This document shows, piece after piece, positions 37,107-48,520 of a stretch of DNA of 64,000 nt (position 1 is its first letter; the number at the start of each line of letters is the position of its first letter). The DNA is from CANLBN01 sp047629215 (GTDB lineage Bacteria > Pseudomonadota > Gammaproteobacteria > Pseudomonadales > Cellvibrionaceae). The stretch lies in NCBI GenBank assembly GCA_047629215.1, contig JBLHWO010000001.1, positions 1 to 64,000 on the forward strand, given 5' to 3'. The notes below the pieces were generated by a model that saw only the letters and a program-made list of their open reading frames with translations, did no database searches and was not told where the DNA came from. Made by a program: the position numbers and the translations under genes.

Positions 37107-38639
37107 TTATTTTTTTTGATTAAGTATAGCTTCAACCTTGCTGGCCTCTTTCTTTTCTTCTAGTTGTTTAATCGCCTCGATAACTTCGGTTCTTAAACAA
37201 TTATATTTTATAATTTTCCATAGGCCCATATTCGCTACTTCTTGTAGTGCTGGTAATGCTCTGGGATCTCCCAAGCGTTTTAATTCTTGAATAGACACTT
37301 TTTTGAGTGAGCACTCTTTTAGTTCTCGTAAGTCCCAAATATTTAGTCCTACTTTATCAATTTTGTCAGGGTTACCGGAATCCTTGAGTAAATAGAAGGC
37401 ATCATAACGGCCTTGCAAACCTGATTTTCCACTGCGTTTAGACAATGCAACCATCATCGGTTCGCTCATATAGCGACCAACCAAACGGTTTGCTTTTAAA
37501 CGCTGATATTCTAAAAGCCTCACTAAATTAGTAGAGAGTAATTTGTCATTTGCTAAAATCGGGTCTGTTTTAAGTGCGTCAGAGTAGTGGTTAAGGCTTG
37601 ATTCATAATTTTTGTAATGAATGTCAGCATGACCTAAAAGCATCTTAAGGTAGGCACTGTCTGGATAGTCAGATTGATACTCATTGACTAACTCTCTAAT
37701 TTCCTGATATTTTTTAGACTTCAGCAACGGCACTGATTTATCTCTGATGACCGCGGTAATATCTAAGGGGAATTCAATTTCGTCTCTTGCGGTAATAGCC
37801 GCTGGCGTATTATAGAGTTCGGGGGAGGGGACTGAGACAATAACGGTATTGTCTGTTTCTTTTGATTCATCTATCGTTGATAATTCTGTTTTTGCCTGAG
37901 TAATTGCATCAGTATATTCGACTTCAATTTTATCGAGCGCTACACTACTAGGGCCAGGCATGTAAGTCATAGTGGCAAACCAAGTAACAAAAGCAGTAAT
38001 GATTACAGCACAAAAACCAACAAAAATTTTTCCTACTTTAAAACTGGCCCGACCGACAGGGTTAATGTTTTTGTGTGCTCCACCGTAAGGATAGCCGACA
38101 AAAGCGGGGTTTTCTTGTTTATGCTTTTTATGTTTGGCTTGATAAATAGCGATAGGCTGAGGCATACCTTTAAACTGGTGTTTGCCCAAAGCTTTTAATG
38201 TAACCTCATTTTTATTCATAGAAAGGTAGACAGATTCAGTTAATAGGATCGAACCGGCCGGTGTTTTACTTTCTAGTCTAGAGGCGATATTAACCGCATC
38301 ACCAAAGACATCATTAGATGTTAATTGAACCTCCCCAGCGTTAAGTGCGACTCTGATAACAATTTTGTGGGTTTCTTCTTGATTCTTATTGTATTCCCAT
38401 AACTTATCTTGGATAGCCATTGAGCATAAGACAGAATCTGTAGGCGATCTGAATACGACCAAAAATGAATCGCCTACCGATTTGATGATGCGACCACCAA
38501 ATCGCTTAATGATTTTTTGTAGCATTCTGTCATGATGTTGTAATATAGTTTGGCTTTCTTTTCTGGATAAAGAAGAAACCATTTTCGAAAAGCCGACTAT
38601 ATCGGTGAACATAATAGTAAGGTTTTCAATGTCAGACAT
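37107..38639 (-). CDS. class III adenylate/guanylate cyclase with membrane anchor and TPR-like tail
   Basis: 510 residues. The N-terminal cyclase domain (about 5-170) has metal-binding Asp13 in MFTDIVGFS and Asp57 in KSVGDSFL, plus FGDAVNIASRLES. A single membrane span follows at about 204-226, and then a C-terminal region with TPR-like helices (about 330-370, including LKMLLGHADIHYKNYESSLNHYSDAL). The cyclase would face the cytoplasm and the repeat region the periplasm. Substrate (ATP or GTP) is not decided. It is monocistronic and convergent with pxpC. Confidence 0.85.
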   Translation of the reverse strand: MSDIENLTIMFTDIVGFSKMVSSLSRKESQTILQHHDRMLQKIIKRFGGRIIKSVGDSFLVVFRSPTDSVLCSMAIQDKLWEYNKNQEETHKIVIRVALNAGEVQLTSNDVFGDAVNIASRLESKTPAGSILLTESVYLSMNKNEVTLKALGKHQFKGMPQPIAIYQAKHKKHKQENPAFVGYPYGGAHKNINPVGRASFKVGKIFVGFCAVIITAFVTWFATMTYMPGPSSVALDKIEVEYTDAITQAKTELSTIDESKETDNTVIVSVPSPELYNTPAAITARDEIEFPLDITAVIRDKSVPLLKSKKYQEIRELVNEYQSDYPDSAYLKMLLGHADIHYKNYESSLNHYSDALKTDPILANDKLLSTNLVRLLEYQRLKANRLVGRYMSEPMMVALSKRSGKSGLQGRYDAFYLLKDSGNPDKIDKVGLNIWDLRELKECSLKKVSIQELKRLGDPRALPALQEVANMGLWKIIKYNCLRTEVIEAIKQLEEKKEASKVEAILNQKK

Positions 38640-38773
38640 GGTAGTCGGTTCTAGGTATCGTTGTAATTGGTGAGCGTTGTGTAATTGTTGAGCACTTGGC
38701 TCAGCATGGGATTACGCTATTCTACATGAGAATAAAAAAAGTGAATATGCTGTAGAGCAATTAATTTTTTGGT

Positions 38774-41700
38774 CTAATTTGAATCTAGCCCATAAAAGTT
38801 ATCGATCAAAGGGAAATAGAGGGCGCAACGTATAGGTTCAGCTTGTTCTTGAGCTAGTACTTTGTAGCTATATAGCTGTTCACGATATGTTTCAGCCTCT
38901 TGTTGAATAAAGTCCTCTATAGATTGATTCGTCTCATGCTCACTACTTTTGTAGTCGATTATCCAGCGAAACTTATCGAGCTTATCGATAAAGGTGCGAT
39001 CAATAATTAATTCTTTAGAATTTCCTTCAGGTGTCACTCCGTCTGATGAGCTCTGTGATGACCATAGTGCTAACTCACACTCACTGTCTTTATGTTTGTC
39101 GTTTAACAACCATTGGTCTATGTTGCTTTTAAGAATCGGATAAAGTATTTGTGATTGCTTCTCAATATACCTATTCACTACGTTATATTCTAAGCCAAGC
39201 TTTAAAAACTGTTTTCCAAAAGGGTTGCTGTTGAGTAATGCGCTTTAAATCCCAGTTTTATATCCGCTTTGGGTAAGCTACTCTATAGCTGCATGTAGCA
39301 TTTTGCCAAAACAACGATGATAACGTTGAATTAATTCACTTGAGCTGGCTATGTTATCTTCAGTACATATTTCGTTAAAGTTTGCTAGGCAATATTTTTT
39401 TAATAAATCATTTTTGTCTATAGCTGGATGTCGCCACTCTGTTGATAGACAAATAAATTTGTTGGGGTTTTTATCAATTTTTTTCTACAACAGGTAGAGA
39501 AAGATTATCATTGTAAGACAAGTTTTAGTTATCCGCCTCATCAATAATATAAGGCCACAAACGATTAAGAGCACTGTCATTGTTAGGCCTTATAAATTCT
39601 TTTTTATCATTATTATTTACAATATTATGACCTAATAAGTGCAATTTTTTAATCGATCTGGTGCATGCAACATAAAGTAAGCGATCGGATTCTAACTGCT
39701 GCTTTAATTTTTTCTGAAGTCGAATCTAGTTATATATTTAATCTTGATCGACGCCTGTGGCATGAGCGGGGCTAATTAATGAAGGTCTTGTTTTTCTTGG
39801 TCTAGTCATTGAAAGTATACCATTAATTCTTTTTTATCTGATGTCGGTGATAAATCTATTCCAGGAATAATGACAGTTTCAAATACTAAGACCTTAGATT
39901 TATGAATCGTCATAATATCTACAGGAGGAAGAGACAGCTTTATTTCCACATCATCGAAATTAAGATCGTTTTGGTTATACAAGCGACTAATGGCATCGTC
40001 AAAAATAGACCATTAAGGTAGTTCTCTGCCTTTTTGATATTTCGTTAAACATTTAAAAATGCATTAACAGAGTGTTTTTCTTCCTTGTTGAGCAGTAAGG
40101 CATCACCGCCGAGCTGTAACCATGCGCCCTCAATCCAGTTGCGTAAACTGTCTCTTTTTTGTTTGTTGGGGATAAGCTTAATCGATTCATTAAAGCGTTT
40201 TAAAATATCGTCTCCACGCGTAGATAGCGTTATATTCTTTTGATGGTATAATAACAGCGTCGGTAGTGTTATTTTATTGTTCTTGAAACGAGGGTTATCG
40301 ATAAGAGCGTTATCGACTTGATGCAAGTCTTGCATGTCTAAACCACACCAAGGTGCCCTTAGTAGAGATAGCCAAGCGATACGTTCATTAGGATAGAGTA
40401 GGGCGCGAGTCAGGTTGAGTAGGCCCATAATAACCATATTGGTATCAAGTTTATCTAGTTCAGTTGCTCGATAAGTGACATTTGCTTTTTTAAGTTACTG
40501 AACGATAGTGCTTACTTGAGAACGCTTCCTGACTAATATAGCAATGCTATCATCGAGGTTTTGAGCTTGATGCTTATGTATAAGGTCAACAATAATATCC
40601 GCTTCTTTTCGTCTTTCTGCGATATTTTCATTGTTAACGATTAAGTGTGTTTCTATCTCGCTATCCGTATTTGATGGATTGTAAACGTCAGTAGTTAGAT
40701 GTTTTACTGCACCTTGATCTATTTTTTTCTGATGGAATACAGATTGAAAAAAAGTATTGCACCAATAGACCATCGACTCTTTTGAGCGAAAATTCACGAT
40801 TAAATCCAATGGCATTAAATTAATATCGCCAAGGCCATTATCACGCAAGTCAAAAAAAATACCCACGTTAGCATCTCGAAAGCAATAACATTATTACATG
40901 GCATCACCCACGACAAATAAAGTCCGTCCATCATCTGTTTGCCAGCCTGAGGTTAATTTTTTAAGTGATTGTAATTGAGGGGTGGATGTATCTTAAAATT
41001 CATCTACCAATATATGTTGAATACGATAGTCGAGGGTGAGCGCTAAGTCACCGGGTCTATCTTCTTCACCTAGCGCATTGAGTACAGACAAAGTAATATA
41101 TAATCTGCTTTACCTAACTGTTGAAAAATAACCGTTAGCTGAGCGACTAATACAGACAATACTCTTGTCAGGCTATCAAGTAATTGCTACTGCTGATCAT
41201 TATACTCGGCGTCAGGTAAGTGACGTGAAAGATGTAGTGCCTGTATTAATTCTTAGGGCTCAGGTAATGTCGATATTTCCAGTAATATTTGTTCTATTTT
41301 TTTTTGCTGTTTTGTAAACGTTTGCTCTCCTTTTGTCTGCTTTTTGTCAACAGCTGGGAAGCCATGGGTTTTATTAATTGTTTTTCTAATCTCCCCTTAT
41401 TTGTTAATAATAATTCTGCAAGGGCTTGCCATCTTTCTATATCGGTTTGATTGGCTGCGGGTAATTCACTGATGCCTAAACAAGAGCAGATAATGGATTT
41501 TCTATTTTCTTTATCTTGATTGCTAGAAGCGTAGTCGGCTAATTCAATCAGTTCCCGAGAAAATAAAATGATTAGTTCTTGTAGAGAGGGTAAATGGTTA
41601 TCAATAACAAGGCTAAAGTTGATTCTAATAATTAGCGTTGGTTTTTGGCCGTATATAAAGAGCCGAGCCATTGGACCCGACGCTTGAGTAGCTTAACCAG

Positions 41701-42285
41701 CAGTTCTTCAATAATAGAAGTCTGATTGTTAAAGTGTTTTATTAAAAGGCGAATGTTATTCTTAATATCATTTTAATGTTCAATTAACTTTAGAGTCTCT
41801 CTTACAGCTATGAGATAAGCATGTCCAGTATCTGCACTATCTAGCATTTCAGGTGTATTGCCCATGCCATTACTTAAAGGCATTTGTTTACTCAATAAAC
41901 GGTAGAAGCTATCGATAGTGGTGATTTTCAAACGGTTTGGCAAAGATAATAATTGCCATTGTTGTTCTTGATTTCGAGTTACGACTTTTTTGGTGAGTTC
42001 CCACGTCGTTAAATTATAATCATTAGTAGGAGCAGGATCGACATTTTCGATTTGTTTTTGTGTTTTTAACAAAGCAGAAAAAATTCGACTTTGCATTTCA
42101 GCCGCAGCTTTTTTGGTAAAGGTAATTGCTAGAATTTTTTCGGGTTGTTCACACTCCCCTAAAAGAGACAGTGCTCTTTGTGTGAGTAAGCCTGTCTTAC
42201 CTGAACCATCCGGAGCACTAACGGCAAAAGAATGCCGAGTATCTAGAGTCTGTTGTCGTATATGGCTATCGCTAGGTTGAGTCAT
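38774..42285 (-). pseudogene. decayed UvrD-type helicase/nuclease (RecB/AddA-like)
   Basis: A once about 1,150-codon gene. The start MTQPSDSHIR is followed by Walker A APDGSGKTGLLTQ and motif Ia ILAITFTKKAAAEM. Later fragments keep helicase motifs (VNFRSKESMV; SLLRAPWCGLDMQDL) and, at the 3' end, a PD-(D/E)XK nuclease core RWIIDYKSSE. In-frame TAA stops were checked at 41773-41775 and 40495-40497: the protein continues in the same frame past each. At least one frameshift lies near 41640. The missing parts between 39180 and 40040 hold no long open frame. The gene cannot make a working enzyme. Confidence 0.85.
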
Positions 42286-45085
42286 TGGGTTTTTCTTTAT
42301 CATATAAACGGTAAAGGGGTAGTAAGTCCTTGTTATTGTTTGCTGCGCTGCTATCTCTGTAATCGATTTCAGTGCGGGCTTTTAGGAAGTTATCTAAAAC
42401 GTTATTTAATACCGCTGTCCAATATTCTTTAGCTGTTTCCCGAGTCGCGGGTAGTTGCGAACGTAGCATATCTATCGCTTTGATCCCCTCTATTCCTATG
42501 GCAATGTTAGATGCTAGAGTCTTGGCAGTAAGTTCTCTATCATTCTTAACGGGGTAAGCGTCAGTCCCACATGGCCCGTAAATTATTGTTTTCGAACATT
42601 AATTTCTGCAAAGACAATGCCGCTAACAAATTATTGGCGAGTAATTAAGTATAAAGGTAGCTGTGGTTCGCGTGATCGCTTTCCCTGCCAACCGTTAACA
42701 CTGGTTTTTCTAGTTTTGTAGTCAATGATTAAATAATTATCATCACTGAGCTGATCCACTCGGTCTAGTCGTAGTGTGAAATTGATATTTTGGAGTGTTA
42801 CTTGGCATCAGTCTTCACTAGCTACCACGTTAAAAGTGGGGCGATTTTTTCCGACCTTAATGAGTCATAATAAAACCAATTATGTTTTTTTTTACTTTTC
42901 AGTTCACATAAAGTCTGACCTATGTGCTTAGGCTTTTTCCGCTTTAATAATTTAACTTGTGAATCGACACTTTTTTTTACTAGCGTACCGAGTGCAGAGT
43001 CATTCATATCAAATAAGGTTTTTTGATCTTTTAGTTTGTCCCCAATAGCCGCTAAGGCCTGAAGTAGAATATTGCCTTTTGCTATAGCTGAAAAACCGTT
43101 AACGGGAGGTAGAAAGTTTTTTGCGCCTAAGCGATAAATGGCAAAGGCATCAAAGGGGTTCGTCGATTGTGCTTTGATAATGTTTCCGCCCCGCCCAATT
43201 CTCTTTTATCATTTAAATCTTTGTTTGATACGGGTGGTCCTTGTTTACAATCAATAGTTTTCCATTGCTGGCTTTCTTGTGGTGATTGCGAGTAGAGCAA
43301 AAAATCACTCTGGTTATCTATATTTATTTTTTCAAGGGGAATATCATCAATAAGACGGCTAGTTAATAATAGTTGTTCACTATCTTCGTCGTATTCTGGT
43401 GAGCTAAAAATAATATGCTTAGCGCAATAGCGATAATTATTGGTTAACGAAGTAGCGAAGGCAAGTTCTCGCAAACTACTAGCGTGTGGCATATTATGTT
43501 TTGGCTGTAGCGCTAAGGGCAGCAAGGGGTCGGGCTTCAGGGCCGGTGGCCAAGCGTGTTGATGTAAACCTAAAACTCAGCAGTGGGTAAAATATAAGCC
43601 TGCACCTTCGAATATGCCTAAAACCTGAGTCGGAGAATCGGAGGCTTGGGCTTGGAATGCTCTATGGTTAGACATTCTTTGGCACTGTTGAATGGCGTAG
43701 TTAAGTGTAACGATACCCACTGTATTATCTAAGGCACAAAAATCTTCGAGAACTTGATACTAAAATTGTGTTTGTTGGTATTCATGGCTATCGGGACCAC
43801 GATCGCCAAGCCAATTTAGTAGCTTGAGATAAACTAAGAAATACTTTACCCATATAGAGATAATTGTTTTTTATTGCCGCTATTGTTACCTTGCCGCTTA
43901 AAGCGATCTGCAAACTACTTAGTATTATTAAAATAATGAAATAAAGACGCTTTATTACCATTGTTTAAATCACCATCTATACCACCACCTAAGCTACCAT
44001 CTAATTTTTCTGCCCAGTAACGTACTTGGCTTAACTCCAATTCAAAGATACCTATTGATTGTAGCTTGCTGGCTAGTGTGTAACGTAGCTCTTTTTCATC
44101 TTCAAGCTTTCCCCAAAAAGGCGAAAATAAAAAGTTGCAAAAAAATTCAATGGGCCATGTTTGACGAGTCAGATTTAATAACTAAAAAGTAGACTGTATT
44201 AAGAGCATATCGCCTAAGGGTATGTCAGCAGAGATATTGAAAGTTCAGGTGTAGCAGTTTACTGCTGGTAGTAGTTTGTGACGTTCAAAGCTGTTAATTA
44301 ACACGTGTTCGATTTTATCGCGGCATTGGCCGAGATTGGGTACGATAATGCCGATGCGTAGATGGGCATCATTTTCGATAAGGGATTTTGCCCATTCTGC
44401 CACCGTTGCCATCTCGGTATCGCTAAAGGTAGTTCGGTTGCTGCTCAGTGGTTCGGCAGTGTGTAAATCAACAGTAATTAGTTCTTCACTGGCGAGTAAC
44501 AGCTGTTCTTCAAATAAAGGTGGGATATCATCAAAACCAAGCAGGTGAAGTTTTTTTTCTTTAGGCAGTGAGGTCTCACTAAAGGCTTTACCTATAATGC
44601 GATAACTTTGTTCAGGTGTGATTAGCGCCTGTTTCTTTAATGCGAATTGAAATTTTTCGCACCATTTTTTATACAGTCCAACTGTACCTAAATCGTCTTC
44701 AGGTGAGTTATGTAAACTATCGCCAAATTCACTTAGGCTGCTTAGTGGCAGTTACCAGCGGTCAAGCATACGCAACCATTGGCAGCTTGTTGTGCAATAA
44801 GCTCTGGTTGCATAGGCCACTGTCTTCTGTAATAGCTTCCCATATCACTCGTTGTTGTTCTTCAGAAGCAATGGCAATATCGCTTGGTCCGTAAGCTTTT
44901 TTTGTAATGTTTGCCAACAGAGTGAAAACCACTGCTCCAGCGTCATTAACCGTGGCGCACGCCAAACACTTATGGCCTAATTTTTGCTGATGCACTCCCC
45001 ATGCTCGCAGAGCCTTACTTTTTAAGCGTTGATTGGCGGTTAATATCAGTTCATTCGACTGGCAGGCGATGAGTATGGCTTATAT
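42272..45085 (-). pseudogene. decayed PD-(D/E)XK nuclease (AddB-like, TIGR03623-type)
   Basis: Partner of the helicase pseudogene, starting just behind murI and overlapping the helicase start by 14 bp. The N-terminal part reads ELILTANQRLKSKALRAWG, typical of this DNA-repair nuclease family. The C-terminal nuclease core LRLDRVDQLSDDNY then LIIDYKTRK is intact around 42690-42760. It is followed by in-frame TAA stops at 42631-42633 and 42583-42585 and a frameshift near 42560, before the final segment ending YDKEKPNDST. The middle is broken many times, and no normal start codon precedes the first coding segment. Confidence 0.8.
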
Positions 45086-45104
45086 TCTAAATAGCGGGGC
45101 AATA

Positions 45105-45974
45105 TTATGTGATCTCAATAAATCGAATATCACCCAAGCCACGCTGAAATAGGGCCGGTGCTAGTTGGGAGATAGAGTCTTGTTGCTCGTTAGAGATTTC
45201 TGTGAACAAACTGTAGTGCTTTAAACTATTAGTGTCAGAAGGGTTGCTGCTGCATGAGGATAATTTCAGTTCATCTAGCCAATAGCCTACTCGTCTTGCA
45301 ATAGCCTCTCCTGAATCTACCCAGTGCTTTATATGCCCTAGCGCCTGTTTGAGTTCGTTTCTTAGTAATGGAAAATGAGTACAGGCGAGAACAATGGTGT
45401 CCATTTTTTGTGAGTCATTAAAAGGGCTGACAATAGCGGCAAGGCGCTCTTGGAATGAAGGCATGGCTTGCGGCGAAAAAGATGACTCGAAAGATGAGCC
45501 ACAGCGTAGTTTTTCTTCGGCAAGCGCTACCAGCTCGCTCGATCCTATAGAGATCACGGAGCAATCACTAGCAAACTCTTTGATAAGATTTTGAGTATAG
45601 CCACGAGCGACAGTGCCGGGTGTGGCAAGCAAGCCAATGACTTTACTCTGACTGATTTTTGCAGCCGGTTTAATGGCAGGTACGACGCCAACAATGGGTA
45701 AGGTAAATCGTTCACGAATGGTGGGTAGCGCAACGGTACTTGCAGTATTACAGGCCACAACAATAATATCGGCTTTGGTGGTGCTTTGCAGTTGGTGCAA
45801 TACATTATCTACGCGTTCTATCAACACCTCTGAATCTTTGGTACCGTAGGGAAAGAAGGCATTATCTGAGGCGTAGATAATATCGCAATAGGGATGTTGA
45901 GTTTGAATAGATTCGGCAATGCTTAGCCCGCCTACACCAGAGTCAAAAATCAGAATACGTGGGGTATTACTCAA
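45105..45974 (-). CDS. murI: glutamate racemase
   Basis: Makes D-glutamate from L-glutamate for peptidoglycan. The 289 residues start with ILIFDSGVGGLSIAE and carry the two catalytic cysteines: Cys75 in VVACNTAST and Cys198 in VLACTHFPLL. The remainder of the family pattern is also present (ASDNAFFPYGTK). There is a slightly long tail after residue 250. The nuclease pseudogene starts right after its stop. Confidence 0.95.
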   Translation of the reverse strand: MSNTPRILIFDSGVGGLSIAESIQTQHPYCDIIYASDNAFFPYGTKDSEVLIERVDNVLHQLQSTTKADIIVVACNTASTVALPTIRERFTLPIVGVVPAIKPAAKISQSKVIGLLATPGTVARGYTQNLIKEFASDCSVISIGSSELVALAEEKLRCGSSFESSFSPQAMPSFQERLAAIVSPFNDSQKMDTIVLACTHFPLLRNELKQALGHIKHWVDSGEAIARRVGYWLDELKLSSCSSNPSDTNSLKHYSLFTEISNEQQDSISQLAPALFQRGLGDIRFIEIT

Positions 45975-46044
45975 AAGGACATCCTATTTATGTCGGTTTA
46001 ATCAAAGCAGGGATTCTACTTCAGCGGCGGCTTGAGCGCATCTG

Positions 46045-46452
46045 CTATAAACCGCTAATGGCTTCTTTATACTTAGGCTTTTCATTAGTAAATACAGCGT
46101 CACCGCCAAGGCAATAGGCCCGCTGGAGGTAGTTGATAGCCTGAAGATCATGGCCAGTATTGAGCAGGGTTTGACCTAAGCGCATTTCAACCAATGAGCG
46201 TGTTTCTGTTTGTTCGCAGGCCAAGGCTGAGCGTAGGGCTTCGATGGCGAGCTCGTACTTTTTCATTCGGTAATAAGTATCGCCAATAGCGGAGAGCACC
46301 GTTTCAGCATCGGGTTCTTGAGTTTGAGGCTTAGGTAGCTTTACCCAAGCTTGATAGAATAAGCGTAATGCGCTGTCGTAGTCCCCTTTTGAATAGTGCT
46401 GGTAGCCTTTGACACAGATCGCCTGTATTGTTGCGGTGATTTCAGAGTTCAT
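46045..46452 (-). CDS. tetratricopeptide repeat protein
   Basis: 135-residue soluble protein made of about three TPR units: GYQHYSKGDYDSALRLFYQA (about 15-34), IGDTYYRMKKYELAIEALRSAL (about 56-77) and LGQTLLNTGHDLQAINYLQRAY (about 92-113). No signal peptide or membrane span. It stands divergently to rmuC. Probably a protein-interaction module; the partner is unknown. Confidence 0.8.
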   Translation of the reverse strand: MNSEITATIQAICVKGYQHYSKGDYDSALRLFYQAWVKLPKPQTQEPDAETVLSAIGDTYYRMKKYELAIEALRSALACEQTETRSLVEMRLGQTLLNTGHDLQAINYLQRAYCLGGDAVFTNEKPKYKEAISGL

Positions 46453-46596
46453 TATTTAATCTTATACAATAATTGGTATCCATAGGGAGATATGAACAAT
46501 ATTTTGAGAGTGGATAATAACACAGACCGTCGAATAGCAAAGCCACTTAGCTTTTATAGTCAATATACCAACCCTATCAAAGAGAGATCCGCTTAA

Positions 46597-47928
46597 ATGC
46601 AGCCCCTTATAGACTTAATTCTTGTCAACCAACCGCAACTTATTATGGTTGGTATCGGATGCTTGTTAGGCGGGTCACTAATAGGCTGTTGGGTTTATTA
46701 TTTAGGGCGTAAAAAGCTAGGTTTAGTACTCGAAGAGAGCAGTCAATGCCAGTTACAGCTACATCGAACCCGTGAAGAGCTTGCTGGCCTGAAAGGCCGG
46801 CATGGCCAAATGCAGTTCCAGTTGCAAGAGCAGACCCATCTACTTAAAGAGGCTCGCTTGCAGCTAGGGCAGGAGTTTGAAAACCTTGCCAACCGAATTT
46901 TTGAGACAAAGCAACAGCAATTCGATGTCCAAAATCAGAAAACGCTCAATCAATCCCTGAGCCCGCTAAAGCTACAAATAGATGAATTTAAGAAGCAAGT
47001 TGCCGATGTTTATCAAAAAGAAAGTGCTGAGCGTAATCAACTCATTGGTAAAATTGGTGAACTGCAACTGCAAACCCAAAAAATAGGCGAAGATGCTATT
47101 AATTTAGCCTTGGCCTTAAAGGGCGATAATAAAACTCAAGGTAACTGGGGTGAGGTGATTTTAGAGCGTCTCTTAGAGGAATCAGGCCTGCAAAAAGGCC
47201 GTGAATACGATGCTCAAGTTGCCATGAATGACGAGAGCGGTCAACGCCGTAATCCTGATGTCGTCATTTATCTTCCGGAAAATAAACAATTGGTTATTGA
47301 TGCCAAAGTGTCACTGGTAGATTACGAACGTTATATTAATGCAGACGATGAAGTGCAAAAAAAACGTTATCTACTAGCTCATGTCAGCTCTGTACGTACG
47401 CATATTAAAAATTTAAGTGTCAAAAATTACGAATCTTTAAAAGGTTTACAAAGCCTCGATTTCATTTTCATTTTTATGCCAGTTGAAGCTGCATTTATGC
47501 TGGCTTTACAAACTGAACCGGCCCTATTTAAAGAAGCTTACGATAAACAAATTGTACTTGTTAGTCCCACCACATTGATGGCAACATTACGTACAGTAGC
47601 TAATCTTTGGCGTTATCATAAGCAACATAAAAACGCCGAAAAAATTGCTCTACAAGCTGGTGGGCTTTATGATCAATTTGTATTAGTGGTTGAATCACTC
47701 GATGATTTAGGTTCTTTACTCGATAAAACTCAAACTAGTTATGGTGTGGTTCGTAAGCGCCTAGTCGAGGGTAAAGGTAATTTAGTGAAGCGTATTGAAG
47801 GCTTGCGTTATTTAGGCGCTAAAACAAAACGTATTTTACCTCTTGATAAGCTCATCGATGATGAGCTAGGCCCTCAAGAGCGCTTAGAAGAAATAAATAC
47901 AGAAGAGGCTGAGTCAGAAGATAAATAA
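46597..47928 (+). CDS. rmuC: DNA recombination protein RmuC
   Basis: 443 residues: N-terminal membrane anchor (about 11-35), a long coiled coil (about 48-165), then the RmuC nuclease-like domain with NWGEVILERLLEESGL (about 186-202), PDVVIYLPENKQLVIDAKVSL (about 222-242), and the C-terminal LVEGKGNLVKRIEGLRYLGAK. In E. coli, RmuC limits recombination at inverted repeats. It may be relevant that this window is rich in inverted repeats, but no link is shown. Confidence 0.92.
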   Translation: MQPLIDLILVNQPQLIMVGIGCLLGGSLIGCWVYYLGRKKLGLVLEESSQCQLQLHRTREELAGLKGRHGQMQFQLQEQTHLLKEARLQLGQEFENLANRIFETKQQQFDVQNQKTLNQSLSPLKLQIDEFKKQVADVYQKESAERNQLIGKIGELQLQTQKIGEDAINLALALKGDNKTQGNWGEVILERLLEESGLQKGREYDAQVAMNDESGQRRNPDVVIYLPENKQLVIDAKVSLVDYERYINADDEVQKKRYLLAHVSSVRTHIKNLSVKNYESLKGLQSLDFIFIFMPVEAAFMLALQTEPALFKEAYDKQIVLVSPTTLMATLRTVANLWRYHKQHKNAEKIALQAGGLYDQFVLVVESLDDLGSLLDKTQTSYGVVRKRLVEGKGNLVKRIEGLRYLGAKTKRILPLDKLIDDELGPQERLEEINTEEAESEDK

Positions 47929-48009
47929 GATTTGCCCCCTTAGGGTGGGCTGTACCCACCATTGCGATAAGACATTTTTTTTAGAAATACTCTTGATTTT
48001 GGAGATGAC

Positions 48010-48477
48010 ATGATTTTATGGTTAATATTAAGCGGAGCAATTGTTCTAATTGTTTTATCGTTTATTGCATGGCGCTTGCAAAAGCGTGTTAAGCAAATTG
48101 AGAGTGTGAAAGTTGAGCAGCGACAGGAGCTTGAAGAGCTTAAAGATAATCACCAGCAATACTTGAATAGTAGCATCCAGATATTGGCAAAAGGGATTCT
48201 TGATGAACAATTAACCTTAACAGAAGGCGCTATTCGTATCAGTGTTCTATTGGGCAATTTAAAAATCAACGATAACCACCGAGAAGAATATAGCGCTTTT
48301 TTTCAGCTGGCTGAAGCGACTTCACACATTCCTATTTTAGATGCCTGGAAAAAATTACCAAAAAAAGAAAAAGCTCGTCTTGAAAAAGAACGCGTTACTA
48401 TTGAAGAAAAATATAAAGATTTCATAGTCGATGCTGCCAAGCGGATTAAAGGCCAACGTTTCAGTTCGCCTGATTAA
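48010..48477 (+). CDS. DUF2489 membrane-anchored protein
   Basis: 155 residues with a single N-terminal membrane span (about 2-20), a coiled-coil stretch (about 22-50) and a helical domain of the DUF2489 family (LTLTEGAIRISVLLGNL; EEYSAFFQLAEATSHIPIL). Function is unknown. It follows rmuC in the same direction, and the gap (47929-48009) carries a GGTGGG/CCCACC hairpin that may be a weak terminator. Confidence 0.7.
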   Translation: MILWLILSGAIVLIVLSFIAWRLQKRVKQIESVKVEQRQELEELKDNHQQYLNSSIQILAKGILDEQLTLTEGAIRISVLLGNLKINDNHREEYSAFFQLAEATSHIPILDAWKKLPKKEKARLEKERVTIEEKYKDFIVDAAKRIKGQRFSSPD

Positions 48478-48520
48478 CGTATTCAGTCGCAGGGCACGCC
48501 GTGCGCACCTATACGCTGTA

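Noticed and set aside
38774..45085. Stop-codon readthrough or recoding to keep the helicase and nuclease alive
   Set aside because: Frameshifts occur along with the stops, and essential genes in the window do not contain internal stops.
47943..47959. GGTGGG/CCCACC hairpin after rmuC
   Set aside because: No adjacent T-run; mentioned with the DUF2489 gene but not strong enough as a terminator.
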